64,000 bases of DNA from an uncultured Phocaeicola sp. (GCA_944320845.1 CALUJA010000003.1:124001-188000), one strand, 5' to 3'. Shown: positions 28,020 through 37,413, counted from the stretch's first letter. Made by a program: numbers and translations. The notes: a model not told the origin generated them from the sequence alone.

Positions 28020-28357
28020 AATCTTTATTTGGGGGATAAAGGTAGAGATTTTCCCCGAGAAAAATGACGGAGTGTGAGAAGAAAAAGATTTTTCTCTGCT
28101 GCTCAAAATATTTTTCACCCGAACAAAAAGAGCCTTGCAGCAGCCCCCTCCACCGGCACATACTGACAAAATGTTACAAACCAAGACAATATTTCATGTT
28201 AAACGCATGAAAATCTGACAATTATACAGATTCGCAAAGCATCCGCCCTTTGGCAAAGATTTTGGACAGGAATAAACGGTTGCGTTCGTCCGTCAAGACG
28301 AACGGCCACCCAAACAAAATTTTAGGTTAAAAGGATTATCAGAAAGGAGAACATTAT
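28020..28357 (+). promoter_or_regulatory. clpB upstream region with two hairpins
   Basis: A 338-base gap. It holds an inverted repeat TTTCATG / CATGAAA (28192-28198, 28206-28212) and a stable hairpin CGTTCGTC-cgtcaa-GACGAACG (28283-28304) about 54 bases before the clpB ATG. An unusually good Shine-Dalgarno for this phylum (AAAGGAGA) sits just before the start. No CIRCE element was seen and no convincing TAnnTTTG box. Heat control by a UTR structure is possible but unproven. Confidence 0.4.
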
Positions 28358-30946
28358 ATGAACTTTAACAACTTTACCATCAAATCGCAAGAAGCAGTGC
28401 AGCAGGCTGTCAACTTGGTGCAGGCCAACGGGCAGCAGGCCATTGAGCCGGAGCATTTGCTGGCGGGCGTGCTGAAGGTGGGAGAGAATGTAACCAACTT
28501 TATCTTCCAGAAACTGGGCATGAACGGGCAGCAAATCGCAGTCGTGCTTGACAGGCAAATCGCTTCGCTGCCGAAGGTTTCGGGCGGAGAACCGTATCTG
28601 AGCCGGGATGCCAACGAGATATTGCAGAAAGCTGTAGAATATAGCAAGGAATTGGGTGATGAATATGTTTCTTTGGAAGCCATTCTCCTCGCGTTGCTCA
28701 ATGTAAAAAGCACCGTATCCACGATGCTGAAAGACGCGGGCATGACCGACAAGGAACTGCGCGCCGCCATCAACGAGCTGAGGCAGGGGCAGAAAGTCAC
28801 ATCACAGTCGAGCGAAGACACTTATCAGTCGCTCAACAAATACGCCGTCAATCTGATAGAAGCCGCCCGCAACGGCAAACTCGACCCGGTAATAGGGCGT
28901 GACGAGGAAATCCGCCGGGTGCTTCAGATTTTGAGCCGCCGCACGAAAAACAATCCGATACTGATTGGCGAGCCGGGTACGGGTAAGACGGCCATTGTAG
29001 AAGGACTGGCCCAGCGTATTCTGCGGGGAGATGTGCCCGAAAACCTGAAGAACAAGCAGCTTTACTCCCTTGATATGGGTGCGCTGGTAGCAGGCGCCAA
29101 ATATAAAGGCGAATTCGAAGAGCGTTTGAAGTCGGTCATCAACGAGGTAACAAAGTCCGACGGAAACATTATCCTGTTTATTGACGAGATTCATACACTG
29201 GTAGGAGCCGGCAAAGGCGAAGGAGCCATGGATGCTGCCAATATCCTGAAGCCTGCTTTGGCCCGTGGCGAACTGAGAAGCATCGGCGCAACGACGCTTG
29301 ACGAATATCAGAAATATTTTGAAAAAGACAAAGCGCTGGAACGCCGTTTCCAAACCGTAATGGTCGATGAGCCGGACACGGCAAGCTCCATCTCTATCTT
29401 GCGTGGACTGAAGGAACGCTACGAAAATCACCATCAGGTGCGCATCAAGGACGAGGCAATCATCGCCGCCGTAGAGCTGAGCAACCGTTACATCACCGAC
29501 CGGTTCTTGCCCGACAAGGCCATCGACCTGATGGACGAGGCCGCAGCCAAACTTCGGATGGAGCGAGACTCCCTGCCGGAAGAACTGGACGAGATAGAAC
29601 GCCGGTTGAAACAGCTCGAAATCGAGCGTGAAGCCATCAAGCGGGAGAAGGACGAAGTCAAGCTGGCCCAACTCAACAAAGAGATTGCCGAACTGAAAGA
29701 ACAGGATACCTCTTACAAGGCCAAATGGCAAAGTGAAAAGGAACTGGTGAACAAGATTCAGCAGAACAAGCAGCAGATTGAACAGCTGAAGTTTGAAGCC
29801 GACCGTGCCGAGCGTGAAGGAGACTACGGAAAAGTGGCCGAAATCCGCTACGGAAAGCTTCAGGCTCTGGAAAATGAAATCAAGAGCATCCAGGAAGACC
29901 TGAAGAAGAAACAGGGCGACAACGCCATGATAAAAGAGGAAGTGACGGCTGAAGACATTGCCGATGTCGTATCGCGGTGGACGGGAATACCGGTCAGCAA
30001 GATGATGCAGAGCGAGCGAGACAAGCTGCTGCATCTGGAAGACGAGCTGCACAAACGGGTCGTAGGTCAGGATGAAGCCATCCAGGCCGTGGCAGACGCC
30101 GTGCGCCGCAGCCGTGCGGGACTGCAAGACCCGAAGCGGCCTATAGGCTCATTCATTTTCCTCGGCACAACAGGTGTCGGAAAGACGGAGCTGGCGAAAG
30201 CTTTGGCCGAATATCTGTTCGATGACGAGTCGCTGATGACACGTATCGACATGAGCGAATATCAGGAGAAACATTCAGTCTCCCGGCTAATCGGCGCGCC
30301 TCCGGGATATGTAGGCTATGATGAAGGCGGACAGCTGACTGAAGCCGTGCGGCGCAAGCCTTATTCCGTGGTTTTGTTCGACGAGATAGAAAAAGCGCAT
30401 CCGGATGTATTCAACATTCTGCTTCAGGTTTTGGACGACGGACGGCTTACGGACAACAAGGGGCGTACGGTAAACTTCAAGAACACCATCATCATCATGA
30501 CTTCCAATCTGGGCAGTGCATACATTCAGAGCCAGTTTGAAAAGATAAACGAGCAGAATCATGACCAGATAGTCGAGGAAACCAAGACGGAAGTGCTGAA
30601 CATGCTGAAAAAGACCATTCGTCCGGAGTTTTTAAACCGTATCGATGAAATCATTATGTTCCAGCCGCTCAACAAGCCGCAAATAGAACAAATCGTCCGC
30701 CTGCAAATCAACGGCATCCGGAAGATGTTGGAAGAAAACGGCGTGACGCTGCAACTCACCGACCAGGCCGTCAACTTCATCGCCACGACCGGCTACGACC
30801 CGGAGTTTGGAGCGCGTCCGGTAAAGCGTGCCATCCAGCGTTATCTGCTCAATGACCTGTCAAAGAAACTTCTGTCGCAGGAAGTGGACCGCACCCGACC
30901 GATTATCGTGGAGCGCAGTGCCGACGGACTGAAGTTCCGCAACTGA
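28358..30946 (+). CDS. clpB: ClpB disaggregase
   Basis: An 862-residue Hsp100 chaperone that, with DnaK, extracts and refolds proteins from aggregates after heat stress. It has the full domain order: N-terminal repeat domain (1-150), AAA+ 1 with Walker A GEPGTGKT (about residue 204) and Walker [14 protein letters not shown], a coiled-coil M domain (about 400-530, Glu/Lys/Gln-rich), and AAA+ 2 with Walker A GTTGVGKT (about 603) and LFDEIEKAH. The pore loops are intact ([10 protein letters not shown] in AAA1, GYVGYDEGG in AAA2). The ClpP-binding loop is absent, as expected for ClpB. Own terminator follows. Confidence 0.98.
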   Translation: MNFNNFTIKSQEAVQQAVNLVQANGQQAIEPEHLLAGVLKVGENVTNFIFQKLGMNGQQIAVVLDRQIASLPKVSGGEPYLSRDANEILQKAVEYSKELGDEYVSLEAILLALLNVKSTVSTMLKDAGMTDKELRAAINELRQGQKVTSQSSEDTYQSLNKYAVNLIEAARNGKLDPVIGRDEEIRRVLQILSRRTKNNPILIGEPGTGKTAIVEGLAQRILRGDVPENLKNKQLYSLDMGALVAGAKYKGEFEERLKSVINEVTKSDGNIILFIDEIHTLVGAGKGEGAMDAANILKPALARGELRSIGATTLDEYQKYFEKDKALERRFQTVMVDEPDTASSISILRGLKERYENHHQVRIKDEAIIAAVELSNRYITDRFLPDKAIDLMDEAAAKLRMERDSLPEELDEIERRLKQLEIEREAIKREKDEVKLAQLNKEIAELKEQDTSYKAKWQSEKELVNKIQQNKQQIEQLKFEADRAEREGDYGKVAEIRYGKLQALENEIKSIQEDLKKKQGDNAMIKEEVTAEDIADVVSRWTGIPVSKMMQSERDKLLHLEDELHKRVVGQDEAIQAVADAVRRSRAGLQDPKRPIGSFIFLGTTGVGKTELAKALAEYLFDDESLMTRIDMSEYQEKHSVSRLIGAPPGYVGYDEGGQLTEAVRRKPYSVVLFDEIEKAHPDVFNILLQVLDDGRLTDNKGRTVNFKNTIIIMTSNLGSAYIQSQFEKINEQNHDQIVEETKTEVLNMLKKTIRPEFLNRIDEIIMFQPLNKPQIEQIVRLQINGIRKMLEENGVTLQLTDQAVNFIATTGYDPEFGARPVKRAIQRYLLNDLSKKLLSQEVDRTRPIIVERSADGLKFRN

Positions 30947-30971
30947 CAAATTACTTGAATACTTAACCACA

Positions 30972-31004
30972 AGGGATTGCCTTCTCGGAGGCAATCCCTA
31001 TTTT
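30972..31004 (+). terminator. rho-independent terminator of clpB
   Basis: Arms AGGGATTGCCT and AGGCAATCCCT around TCTCGG, followed by ATTTTTAT. Perfect 11-base stem 26 bases after the stop. Confidence 0.9.
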
Positions 31005-31042
31005 TATATTTCAAGCCAAGCAGATACTGAGAGTATAGCCTT

Positions 31043-31162
31043 TTAATGCCCGAAACAATACAGACTGTATCCCAAGTAACCCAGATAGAGTCCTGCTGTC
31101 AAGGTCATGAGAATGGCAACCAGCCACGGTTTGCCCTGCTTCATAAAAAATTCTGCATCCAT
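31043..31162 (-). CDS. 39-residue single-pass membrane microprotein
   Basis: A short frame MDAEFFMKQGKPWLV followed by one hydrophobic helix (AILMTLTAGLYLGYLGYSLY) and a CFGH end. It has a polar start and one predicted membrane span of about 22 residues. A minus-strand -7 box TATTTTTG (plus 31185-31192) lies 22 bases upstream of its ATG. The longer frame (to 31375) is not supported. Function unknown. It is convergent with clpB, separated by the clpB terminator. Confidence 0.55.
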   Translation of the reverse strand: MDAEFFMKQGKPWLVAILMTLTAGLYLGYLGYSLYCFGH

Positions 31163-31184
31163 AATCCTGCTTTTTTTGACAAGA

Positions 31185-31192
31185 CAAAAATA
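31185..31192 (-). promoter_or_regulatory. -7 box of the microprotein gene
   Basis: Minus-strand TATTTTTG matches TAnnTTTG. The -33 element is uncertain. Confidence 0.4.
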
Positions 31193-31334
31193 AGCGGATG
31201 ATGTATCAATCCGGTTGCAATGGAATGACAATCCGATGTTTCTGCCGCTCCATCTCGCCTCCCAATCCTGACGCTTCTGTAAAACGGGTAGCATTTTCCG
31301 TAATTTATATCTGTCATAATCCACCCTTATCCGG

Positions 31335-31342
31335 TATATTTG
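31335..31342 (+). promoter_or_regulatory. -7 box of the TonB receptor-DUF362 operon
   Basis: TATATTTG matches TAnnTTTG, 39 bases before the receptor ATG at 31382. No riboswitch or Fur-box-like palindrome is visible in the short leader. Confidence 0.55.
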
Positions 31343-31381
31343 CAGCGTGAAACAATATATACAAACTACAAACAAATCTAT

Positions 31382-33265
31382 ATGAAGAATTTTTACACGC
31401 CGCTACTGACCGGCATCCTGCTTGCCGCAGGAGTCCAGATGCAGGCCGAAACGGCCGATACCACTTCCGTCAGCCGCAACTACGCCCTCGACGAGGTGGT
31501 TGTCACAGGCACACGCAACGAAACAGATATACGGCATCTGCCGATGACCCTTTCCGTCGTCGGCCGCCCCGAATTGGAAAAGCGATACGAACCGTCCTTG
31601 CTCCCGATTCTGAACGAGCAGATTCCGGGACTGTTCACCACAAGCCGCGGGGTGATGGGATACGGCGTGTCGACGGGGGCGGCAGGCGGCATCAGTGTAA
31701 GGGGAATAGGCGGCAGTGCCCAGATGCTGGTGCTGATTGACGGACACCCGCAGTATATGGGCCTGTTCGGACACCCGATTGCCGATGCCTACCAGACGAT
31801 GCTTGCCGAGCGGGTGGAGGTTTTGCGCGGGCCAGCCTCCGTTCTCTACGGCTCGAATGCGATGGGAGGTGTCATAAACATCGTTACGCGCCGGCAGAAA
31901 GAAGACGGGGTGCAGACAAGCGTCAACTTGGGAGCAGGCTCATACGGCACGATACAGACCGAAGCGACCAACCGAGCGAGGAAAGGGCGATTCAGCAGCG
32001 TAGTTTCGGCGTCCTACAACCGGACGGACGGACACCGCGCCGACATGGGATTCGAGCAATACGGCGGCTACGCCAAATTGGGTTATGACATCAGCGATGT
32101 CTGGAACGTATACGGAGACGTGAACGTAACGCATTTCAACGCTTCCAATCCGGGCCCGGTGTCTGCCCCACTCTTTGACAACGACTCGCGCATCACGCGC
32201 GGCATGGCTTCCTTTGCCTTGCAAAACAATTATGAACGGACTTCGGGAGCGTTGAGCGTATTCTACAACTGGGGACGGCACAAGATAAACGACGGCTATG
32301 CCGCAGGAGAATCGCCGCAGACCTCTCTCTTCAACTCCAAAGACCTGATGATGGGCGTATCGTGGTACCAGAGCGCGACACTTTTCACTGGGAACCGGCT
32401 GACTTTGGGCTTCGACTACCAGCATTTCGGCGGCGAATCGTGGAACCGCGTGATAGCTTCCGGAGAAAAGGAGCCGGGAGCAGACAAGAAGCAGGACGAG
32501 TTTGCCGGATACGTGGATATACGCCAAAACTTCGGCGGATGGCTGTCGGCGAACGTGGGCCTGCGCGTAGACCACCACTCGCATGTAGGCACGGAACTCG
32601 TTCCGCAAGGGGGACTGGCCTTTCATCTGCCGCAAAACGCCGAACTGAAGGCGATGGTAAGCAAGGGATTCCGCAACCCCACCATCCGCGAGATGTATAT
32701 GTTTCCTCCCCAGAATCCGGACCTGAAACCGGAACGCCTGATGAACTACGAGCTTTCATTCTCACAAAAACTACTGGAGAACAGGTTGCAATACGGGGCT
32801 AACCTTTATTACATCAACGGCGACAACATGATTATGACGGTTCCCGTAGAGGGACGCCCGATGAATGTCAATACCGGAGAGATAGAAAACTGGGGGATCG
32901 AAACCAATATCGCCTACCGCATCAGTCCAAGGTGGAGCGCAAACGCCAATTACAGCTGGCTGCACATGGAGAATCCCGTGCTCGCCGCCCCTGAACACAA
33001 GCTGTATGTGGGCGCCGACTTTACACAAGGACGATGGGGCGTTTCGTCCGGCATACAATATATAAAGGGACTTTACACTTCAACGGGCGAAACGGAAACG
33101 ACCGAAGACTTCACGCTCTGGAATATCCGGGCAAGCTACCGCCTGTGCAGATATGCAAGCCTTTATGTAAAGGGAGAAAACATCCTGGCACAGCGATACG
33201 AGATTATGGCGGGATATCCCATGCCGAAAGCCACCTTTATGGGAGGAGTTCACATTAACTTCTAA
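31382..33265 (+). CDS. TonB-dependent outer-membrane receptor (siderophore/cobalamin type)
   Basis: A 627-residue receptor with a signal peptide ending VQMQA. A TonB-box-like stretch (ALDEVVVTGTRNE, residues 28-40) is followed by a plug domain (GGISVRGIGGSAQMLVLIDG, RVEVLRGPASVLYGSNAMGG, NIVTRR) and a barrel ending in an aromatic strand (ATFMGGVHINF). Length and lack of the CarboxypepD_reg extension fit the small-ligand FepA/BtuB/CirA group rather than SusC. The start 31382 is preferred over 31340, which lies in the promoter. DUF362 follows after 15 bases. Confidence 0.93.
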   Translation: MKNFYTPLLTGILLAAGVQMQAETADTTSVSRNYALDEVVVTGTRNETDIRHLPMTLSVVGRPELEKRYEPSLLPILNEQIPGLFTTSRGVMGYGVSTGAAGGISVRGIGGSAQMLVLIDGHPQYMGLFGHPIADAYQTMLAERVEVLRGPASVLYGSNAMGGVINIVTRRQKEDGVQTSVNLGAGSYGTIQTEATNRARKGRFSSVVSASYNRTDGHRADMGFEQYGGYAKLGYDISDVWNVYGDVNVTHFNASNPGPVSAPLFDNDSRITRGMASFALQNNYERTSGALSVFYNWGRHKINDGYAAGESPQTSLFNSKDLMMGVSWYQSATLFTGNRLTLGFDYQHFGGESWNRVIASGEKEPGADKKQDEFAGYVDIRQNFGGWLSANVGLRVDHHSHVGTELVPQGGLAFHLPQNAELKAMVSKGFRNPTIREMYMFPPQNPDLKPERLMNYELSFSQKLLENRLQYGANLYYINGDNMIMTVPVEGRPMNVNTGEIENWGIETNIAYRISPRWSANANYSWLHMENPVLAAPEHKLYVGADFTQGRWGVSSGIQYIKGLYTSTGETETTEDFTLWNIRASYRLCRYASLYVKGENILAQRYEIMAGYPMPKATFMGGVHINF

Positions 33266-33280
33266 TAATTCTATAACATT

Positions 33281-34267
33281 ATGAAACTGTTTGACTGTAT
33301 GCGTATAGCCGTATGTTCACTGGCCGTTCTGACGGGAACAGGCTGTATGCAAGCAAAAGAGCCGGCGAAAGAAGGCACAAGCAATGCCAATCTGCCGAAA
33401 GTGTACATGTTTAAAGAGATTTCATCCGAGAATCTCGTCAAAATCTACAAGGCTTTGGGGCGTGAGGCCAAGGGACGGGTGGCCGTTAAGCTGTCCACCG
33501 GCGAACCGGGCGGGCACAATTTCCTGCAACCGAGCCTGATAAAAGACCTGGTGCAGACGGTAAACGGAACTATCGTGGAATGTAATACGGCCTATGGCGG
33601 CGGAAGAAGCAACACGGAAAGCCATCTGAAGGCGGCCGAAGACCATGGCTTCACCCAGATTGCCAAAGTAGACATCATGGATGCCGACGGCCAGGCGGCA
33701 CTTCCGATAAAGGGAGGCAGGCATCTGAAAGAAGACTATGTAGGAAAGAACTATCTGAACTACGACTTTACCGTTGTGTTGTCGCACTTTAAAGGTCATG
33801 CCATGGGCGGATTCGGCGGTGCCATCAAAAATATCTCTATCGGCATCGCGTCTTCAAACGGCAAAGCGTGGATTCACTCCGCCGGAAAAACATCCGACCC
33901 GTCCAAAGCCTGGAGCAACCTGCCTGAACAGGACGATTTTCTGGAATCAATGGCAGAAGCGGCCAAGGCAATCGTTGACCATTGCGGGGAAAACATCCTT
34001 TATATCAGCGTAGCCAACAATTTGTCTGTGGACTGCGACTGCGATTCATCGCCCGAAGACCCGAAAATGGGCGACATCGGGATTCTTGCCTCACTCGATC
34101 CGGTAGCTTTGGACAAGGCCTGCACCGATTTGGTCCGTTCATCCGACGACCACGGCAAGATTCACCTCATCGAGCGCATTGACTCCCGCCACGGAATGCA
34201 CACGCTTGACTATGCCGAGCAGCTTGGTATGGGAAGCCAGAAATACGAACTGGTGAGACTTGACTGA
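33281..34267 (+). CDS. exported DUF362 protein
   Basis: A 328-residue protein with a lipoprotein-type signal (lipobox GTGC). The DUF362 domain shows GRVAVKLSTGEPGGHNFLQP, ECNTAYGGGRSNTESHL, FTVVLSHFKGHAMGGFGGAIKN and SLDPVALDKACTDLV. The family often binds or is fused to Fe-S ferredoxin domains, but no CxxCxxC cluster is present here, and DCDCDSS is the only cysteine group. Coupled to a TonB receptor, so it may handle the imported ligand in the periplasm. The reaction is unknown. Confidence 0.82.
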   Translation: MKLFDCMRIAVCSLAVLTGTGCMQAKEPAKEGTSNANLPKVYMFKEISSENLVKIYKALGREAKGRVAVKLSTGEPGGHNFLQPSLIKDLVQTVNGTIVECNTAYGGGRSNTESHLKAAEDHGFTQIAKVDIMDADGQAALPIKGGRHLKEDYVGKNYLNYDFTVVLSHFKGHAMGGFGGAIKNISIGIASSNGKAWIHSAGKTSDPSKAWSNLPEQDDFLESMAEAAKAIVDHCGENILYISVANNLSVDCDCDSSPEDPKMGDIGILASLDPVALDKACTDLVRSSDDHGKIHLIERIDSRHGMHTLDYAEQLGMGSQKYELVRLD

Positions 34268-34327
34268 CAAAGCCGCTTTTTCAAGCCGACAAAAAACGGC
34301 TGTCACAGTGAGGAAAACCATTTATTG

Positions 34328-34363
34328 ACAAAGCCCGGCCATGAAATGACCGGGCTTTGTTTT
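34328..34363 (+). terminator. terminator of the receptor-DUF362 operon
   Basis: Arms ACAAAGCCCGG (34328-34338) and CCGGGCTTTGT (34350-34360), with a small inner CAT/ATG pair, followed by TTT. It may also act for the convergent DUF4923 gene. Confidence 0.85.
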
Positions 34364-34390
34364 GCAGAATGCCTTATGAGGCTTGCAGTC

Positions 34391-34999
34391 TTACTGCTTC
34401 TTCATTTCAAATCCCAATAGCAGCCCGTCGTATTCATCCATCAGCGAATTGGCCGTGCCGACAGCCGAACTTGACGAGAGATTGGAAACCTTTCCGAGAA
34501 TGGATTGAGCCAGCGACATCACCTTGTCGGCCTTGAAGAACAGACTCAGCTTGTCGCCCGTCAAGCCCTTTGATGCAATCATGTTCACCTTGATGCCCAG
34601 ACGCGTCTTCAGGGTCAACTCGTCGGTTTCCGCATTATAACTGTACGTTCCATTCGTAGTGCGTCCGCCTACCACCGAAGTATAGGTGCTGTCGGCATTG
34701 AAAGTATAAGTGGTTCCCTCTTTAAAACCTAACGTGCTCAGGATACCGCTCATTTTATCCTCCACCTTCTTGGCCGCTACCTCCCCTCCGGCTTTCGCCA
34801 GCAAATTGTCGCTCTCAAATTTGCAGTCCGGGCCGACAAAAGTCCAGGTTCCTTCTATCGAATTGCTCTTTTCCGTCACCTTGTTTCCAACGACCTTCGC
34901 CACTCCCGACAAGATAGACTTCAAGTCTTGAGCCGATGCCTCGCCCAGTCCGAAACCGGCCAGACCGACCAGCAAAATACATACCAACAATCTTTTCAT
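34391..34999 (-). CDS. DUF4923 lipocalin-like exported protein
   Basis: A 202-residue protein with a signal peptide (ending ASA-QD). The body is that of DUF4923 (lipocalin-like) proteins of Bacteroidetes: SIEGTWTFVGPDCKFESDN, TTYTFNADSTYTSVVGGRTTNGTYSYN and an ISKGLTG-like strand. A periplasmic ligand-binding barrel is likely. Function unknown. It is 78 bases from the nadC stop, and a GC hairpin (35027-35047) lies between them. Confidence 0.8.
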   Translation of the reverse strand: MKRLLVCILLVGLAGFGLGEASAQDLKSILSGVAKVVGNKVTEKSNSIEGTWTFVGPDCKFESDNLLAKAGGEVAAKKVEDKMSGILSTLGFKEGTTYTFNADSTYTSVVGGRTTNGTYSYNAETDELTLKTRLGIKVNMIASKGLTGDKLSLFFKADKVMSLAQSILGKVSNLSSSSAVGTANSLMDEYDGLLLGFEMKKQ

Positions 35000-35026
35000 A
35001 AACTTATCCTCCTATTTAAATACATC

Positions 35027-35047
35027 AGGGCGGGTCCATCCCGCCCT
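35027..35047 (-). terminator. GC-rich hairpin after nadC
   Basis: AGGGCGGG-tccat-CCCGCCCT is a perfect 8-base stem about 30 bases beyond the nadC stop. A long T run precedes rather than follows it on the minus strand, so terminator function is moderate at best. Confidence 0.5.
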
Positions 35048-35077
35048 TCAAAAAAAATTCCTTTCAAAAAGAATTTA

Positions 35078-35932
35078 TCAGCAGGCCTTGAAGCTCATAT
35101 CCAAGCCCTTTACAGAATGGGTCAGCGCACCTACTGAAATATAATCCACGCCACACTCGGCATAATCGCGCAGCGTATCGAAGGTAATGCCGCCCGATGA
35201 CTCGATTTCGTAGCGTCCGCCCACCATCTCCACAGCCTTGCGGGTGTTTTCGGGCGTGAAGTTGTCGAGCATGATGCGGTCTACCCCACCCAAATCAAGC
35301 ACCTGCTGCAGCTCGTCAAAGTTGCGGACTTCGATTTCTATCTTCAAGTCCTTGCCTTTCTCCCTGCAATATTCCCGGGCACGGGTAATCGCCTTGTCAA
35401 TGCCCCCTGCAAAATCCACATGATTGTCTTTCAGCAGAATCATGTCAAACAAGCCGATGCGGTGGTTTACGCCTCCGCCAATCTTTACGGCCATCTTTTC
35501 GAGCACGCGCATGCCCGGCGTAGTCTTGCGGGTATCCAGCACACGGGTCTTTGTCCCCTCCAAACGCTTCACATAGCGGCTTGTCATCGTGGCTATGCCG
35601 CTCATGCGCTGCATGATATTCAGCATCAGGCGTTCGGTCTGAAGCAGAGACTGCACCTTTCCTTCCACCACCATCGCCACATCTCCCGGCTTCACATGCG
35701 AGCCGTCCGGTATGAAAACCTCCACCTTCATGGTCGGATCGAAACGGCGGAACACTTCTTTCGCCACCTCTATGCCTGCCAAAATGCCTTCTTCCTTTAT
35801 CAAAAGCTTCGACTTGCCCATTGCATCCGCCGGAATACACGACAACGTAGTATGGTCGCCATCGCCTATATCCTCCGCGAACGAAAGGTCAATCAGACGG
35901 TCTATCAGATCTTTTACAATTTTCTCGTCCAT
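35078..35932 (-). CDS. nadC: nicotinate-nucleotide pyrophosphorylase (carboxylating)
   Basis: A 284-residue quinolinate phosphoribosyltransferase: quinolinate plus PRPP to nicotinate mononucleotide and CO2, in de novo NAD synthesis. Recognised by VLDTRKTTPGMRVLEKMAV (about residues 129-147), GGGVNHRIGLFDMILLKDNH (152-171), IEIEVRNFDELQ and the late VDRIMLDNF and ESSGGIT. Length matches NadC. Divergent from rlmH, with face-to-face overlapping promoters in the 90-base gap. Confidence 0.96.
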   Translation of the reverse strand: MDEKIVKDLIDRLIDLSFAEDIGDGDHTTLSCIPADAMGKSKLLIKEEGILAGIEVAKEVFRRFDPTMKVEVFIPDGSHVKPGDVAMVVEGKVQSLLQTERLMLNIMQRMSGIATMTSRYVKRLEGTKTRVLDTRKTTPGMRVLEKMAVKIGGGVNHRIGLFDMILLKDNHVDFAGGIDKAITRAREYCREKGKDLKIEIEVRNFDELQQVLDLGGVDRIMLDNFTPENTRKAVEMVGGRYEIESSGGITFDTLRDYAECGVDYISVGALTHSVKGLDMSFKAC

Positions 35933-35960
35933 CTTGGTTTCTATTATTTATGTTTATAGA

Positions 35961-35995
35961 TTTGTCGACAAAGGTAGAGATATTTCCTATCTTTG
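35961..35995 (+). promoter_or_regulatory. rlmH promoter
   Basis: TATCTTTG (35988-35995) is a perfect -7 box 28 bases before the ATG. A TTTG at 35961-35964 is the likely -33 element, with a slightly long 23-base spacer. Confidence 0.65.
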
Positions 35996-35999
35996 CAAA
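35969..35999 (-). promoter_or_regulatory. nadC promoter
   Basis: Minus strand: TTTG (plus 35996-35999), a 19-base spacer, TACCTTTG (plus 35969-35976). A near-ideal Bacteroidetes promoter. Its -33 region abuts the -7 box of the rightward rlmH promoter, and its -7 box shares the perfect palindrome TTTGTCGACAAA (35961-35972) with the rlmH -33. Confidence 0.85.
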
Positions 36000-36022
36000 C
36001 ACATTTTTAATAAAAAAGATAC

Positions 36023-36496
36023 ATGAAGTTTACACTACTCGCCGTAGGGCGCACCGTTGAAAAACACTACATCACAGCCATCAACGACTATGTGGAGCGA
36101 ATCAAGCACTACGTATCGTTTGACATGGAAATCATTCCCGAGCTGAAGAACACGAAAAGTCTCAGCACCGAACAGCAGAAAGAAAAGGAAGGAGAACTGA
36201 TACTGAAAGCTCTGCAGCCGGGCGATGCAGTGGTGCTGCTGGACGAACACGGCAAAGAATTCCGCTCCATAGAGTTCGCAGAATGGACGGGAAGGAAGAT
36301 GCACACCGTAAACAAGCGTCTGGTGTTCGTCATCGGAGGGCCTTACGGCTTTTCACCGGCGGTCTACGCCGCTGCACACGAGAAGATATCGCTCTCTAAA
36401 ATGACCTTCTCGCACCAGATGATACGCATTGTCTTCACCGAGCAGCTTTACCGGGCGCTGAGCATCCTGCACAACAGTCCCTATCACCACGAATAA
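36023..36496 (+). CDS. rlmH: 23S rRNA pseudouridine-1915 N3-methyltransferase
   Basis: A 157-residue SPOUT methyltransferase that uses S-adenosylmethionine to methylate pseudouridine 1915 of 23S rRNA in assembled 70S ribosomes. The trefoil-knot SAM site appears as RLVFVIGGPYGFSPAV (about residues 100-115) and MTFSHQMIRIVFTEQLYRA (about 127-145), ending YHHE. Length is exactly that of RlmH. Divergent from nadC and convergent with the glucosaminidase gene. Confidence 0.97.
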   Translation: MKFTLLAVGRTVEKHYITAINDYVERIKHYVSFDMEIIPELKNTKSLSTEQQKEKEGELILKALQPGDAVVLLDEHGKEFRSIEFAEWTGRKMHTVNKRLVFVIGGPYGFSPAVYAAAHEKISLSKMTFSHQMIRIVFTEQLYRALSILHNSPYHHE

Positions 36497-36505
36497 CCGC
36501 AGCCT

Positions 36506-37393
36506 TTACCGCAGCCGCAGGATATCCCCCACTTTCGGAGCCGGAGATTCCGGCTTCATCTTGTTCATCTTATACAGGTTTTTCAGGCGGATGCCGAACT
36601 TCTGCGAGATTGAGTACATTGAATCGCCCTCGCGCACCACGTAGACAATGTTGTCTTTCGTGGCCTTCTTGTTCTTTTTCTCCAAATAAATGACTTCTCC
36701 GCCCGCAAATTCATAGTCTTTGGGCAGTTCATTATACTTGCGGAGCTTCTTCCGGCTGATGCCCAGCTCCTTTGCCAGCGACTTGAAGGTATCTCCCCGG
36801 CGGGCTATCACATAAAGCATACCGTTTGCCAGATAAGGCTGATGCGGGTTGGGGAACTTCTTCATCCACTTCAGCCCGTCTTTACGGTCGTATTCGTTCA
36901 GGTCATACAGCTCGATGATATTAATCAGACGGTCGGCGTAACGGGGGTCGGTGGCATATCCCGCCTTCTTCAGTCCGCGCGCCCACCCTTTATAATCGGT
37001 TATCTTCAGGCGGAAAAGAAAAGCGTACCGCGCCCCCGTGCTCAGAAATACCGAATGGTCGCGATAGGAGTCCTTGGGATGCTTGTAAGCCCGAAAGCAT
37101 TCGTTGGGCGCATCATCATTGGCCCGGACGGTTTTCCCCTTCCAGCTGCCGCCGCACTTGATGCCGAAATGATTGTTGGAACGCCGTGCCAGCGAGCTCT
37201 TGCCTGCGCCCGACTCCAGCAGCCCCTGTGCCAGCGTGATGCTGGCCGGGATGTGGAAGCGCTTCATCTCATCGACAGCTATCTTCCGATATTTGTGAAT
37301 ATAGTCTTCGTAAGCCTTGTTGCGGCGCTGGCCGGATGCAGACAGCGTCAGCACCGCCAGAAAAAAGATAAAGATATAGCGTAAAACTTTCAT
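36506..37393 (-). CDS. glucosaminidase with two LysM repeats
   Basis: A 295-residue exported peptidoglycan hydrolase. After a signal peptide (LTLSASGQ) the N-terminal half is a FlgJ/GH73-like glucosaminidase domain: ASITLAQGLLESGAGKSSLA contains the catalytic glutamate of LLESG, then NNHFGIKC and GYATDPRYADRLINIIE. The C-terminal half holds two LysM modules (VIARRGDTFKSLAKELGISR and YVVREGDSMYSISQKFGIRL) that grip cell-wall glycan. ATG at 37393 is chosen; the longer frame adds residues before the signal. Probably cell-wall turnover or division. A -7 box TATCTTTG on the minus strand (plus 37414-37421) is 20 bases upstream. Confidence 0.92.
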   Translation of the reverse strand: MKVLRYIFIFFLAVLTLSASGQRRNKAYEDYIHKYRKIAVDEMKRFHIPASITLAQGLLESGAGKSSLARRSNNHFGIKCGGSWKGKTVRANDDAPNECFRAYKHPKDSYRDHSVFLSTGARYAFLFRLKITDYKGWARGLKKAGYATDPRYADRLINIIELYDLNEYDRKDGLKWMKKFPNPHQPYLANGMLYVIARRGDTFKSLAKELGISRKKLRKYNELPKDYEFAGGEVIYLEKKNKKATKDNIVYVVREGDSMYSISQKFGIRLKNLYKMNKMKPESPAPKVGDILRLR

Positions 37394-37413
37394 ATTCCAT
37401 TGCTCTTTGCAGG

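Noticed and set aside
28802-30127. 441-codon antisense frame in clpB
   Set aside because: The opposite strand of a highly conserved gene; its composition is that of an antisense shadow.
31335-31381. Cobalamin or other riboswitch before the TonB receptor
   Set aside because: The leader is only about 40 bases long, too short for a riboswitch.
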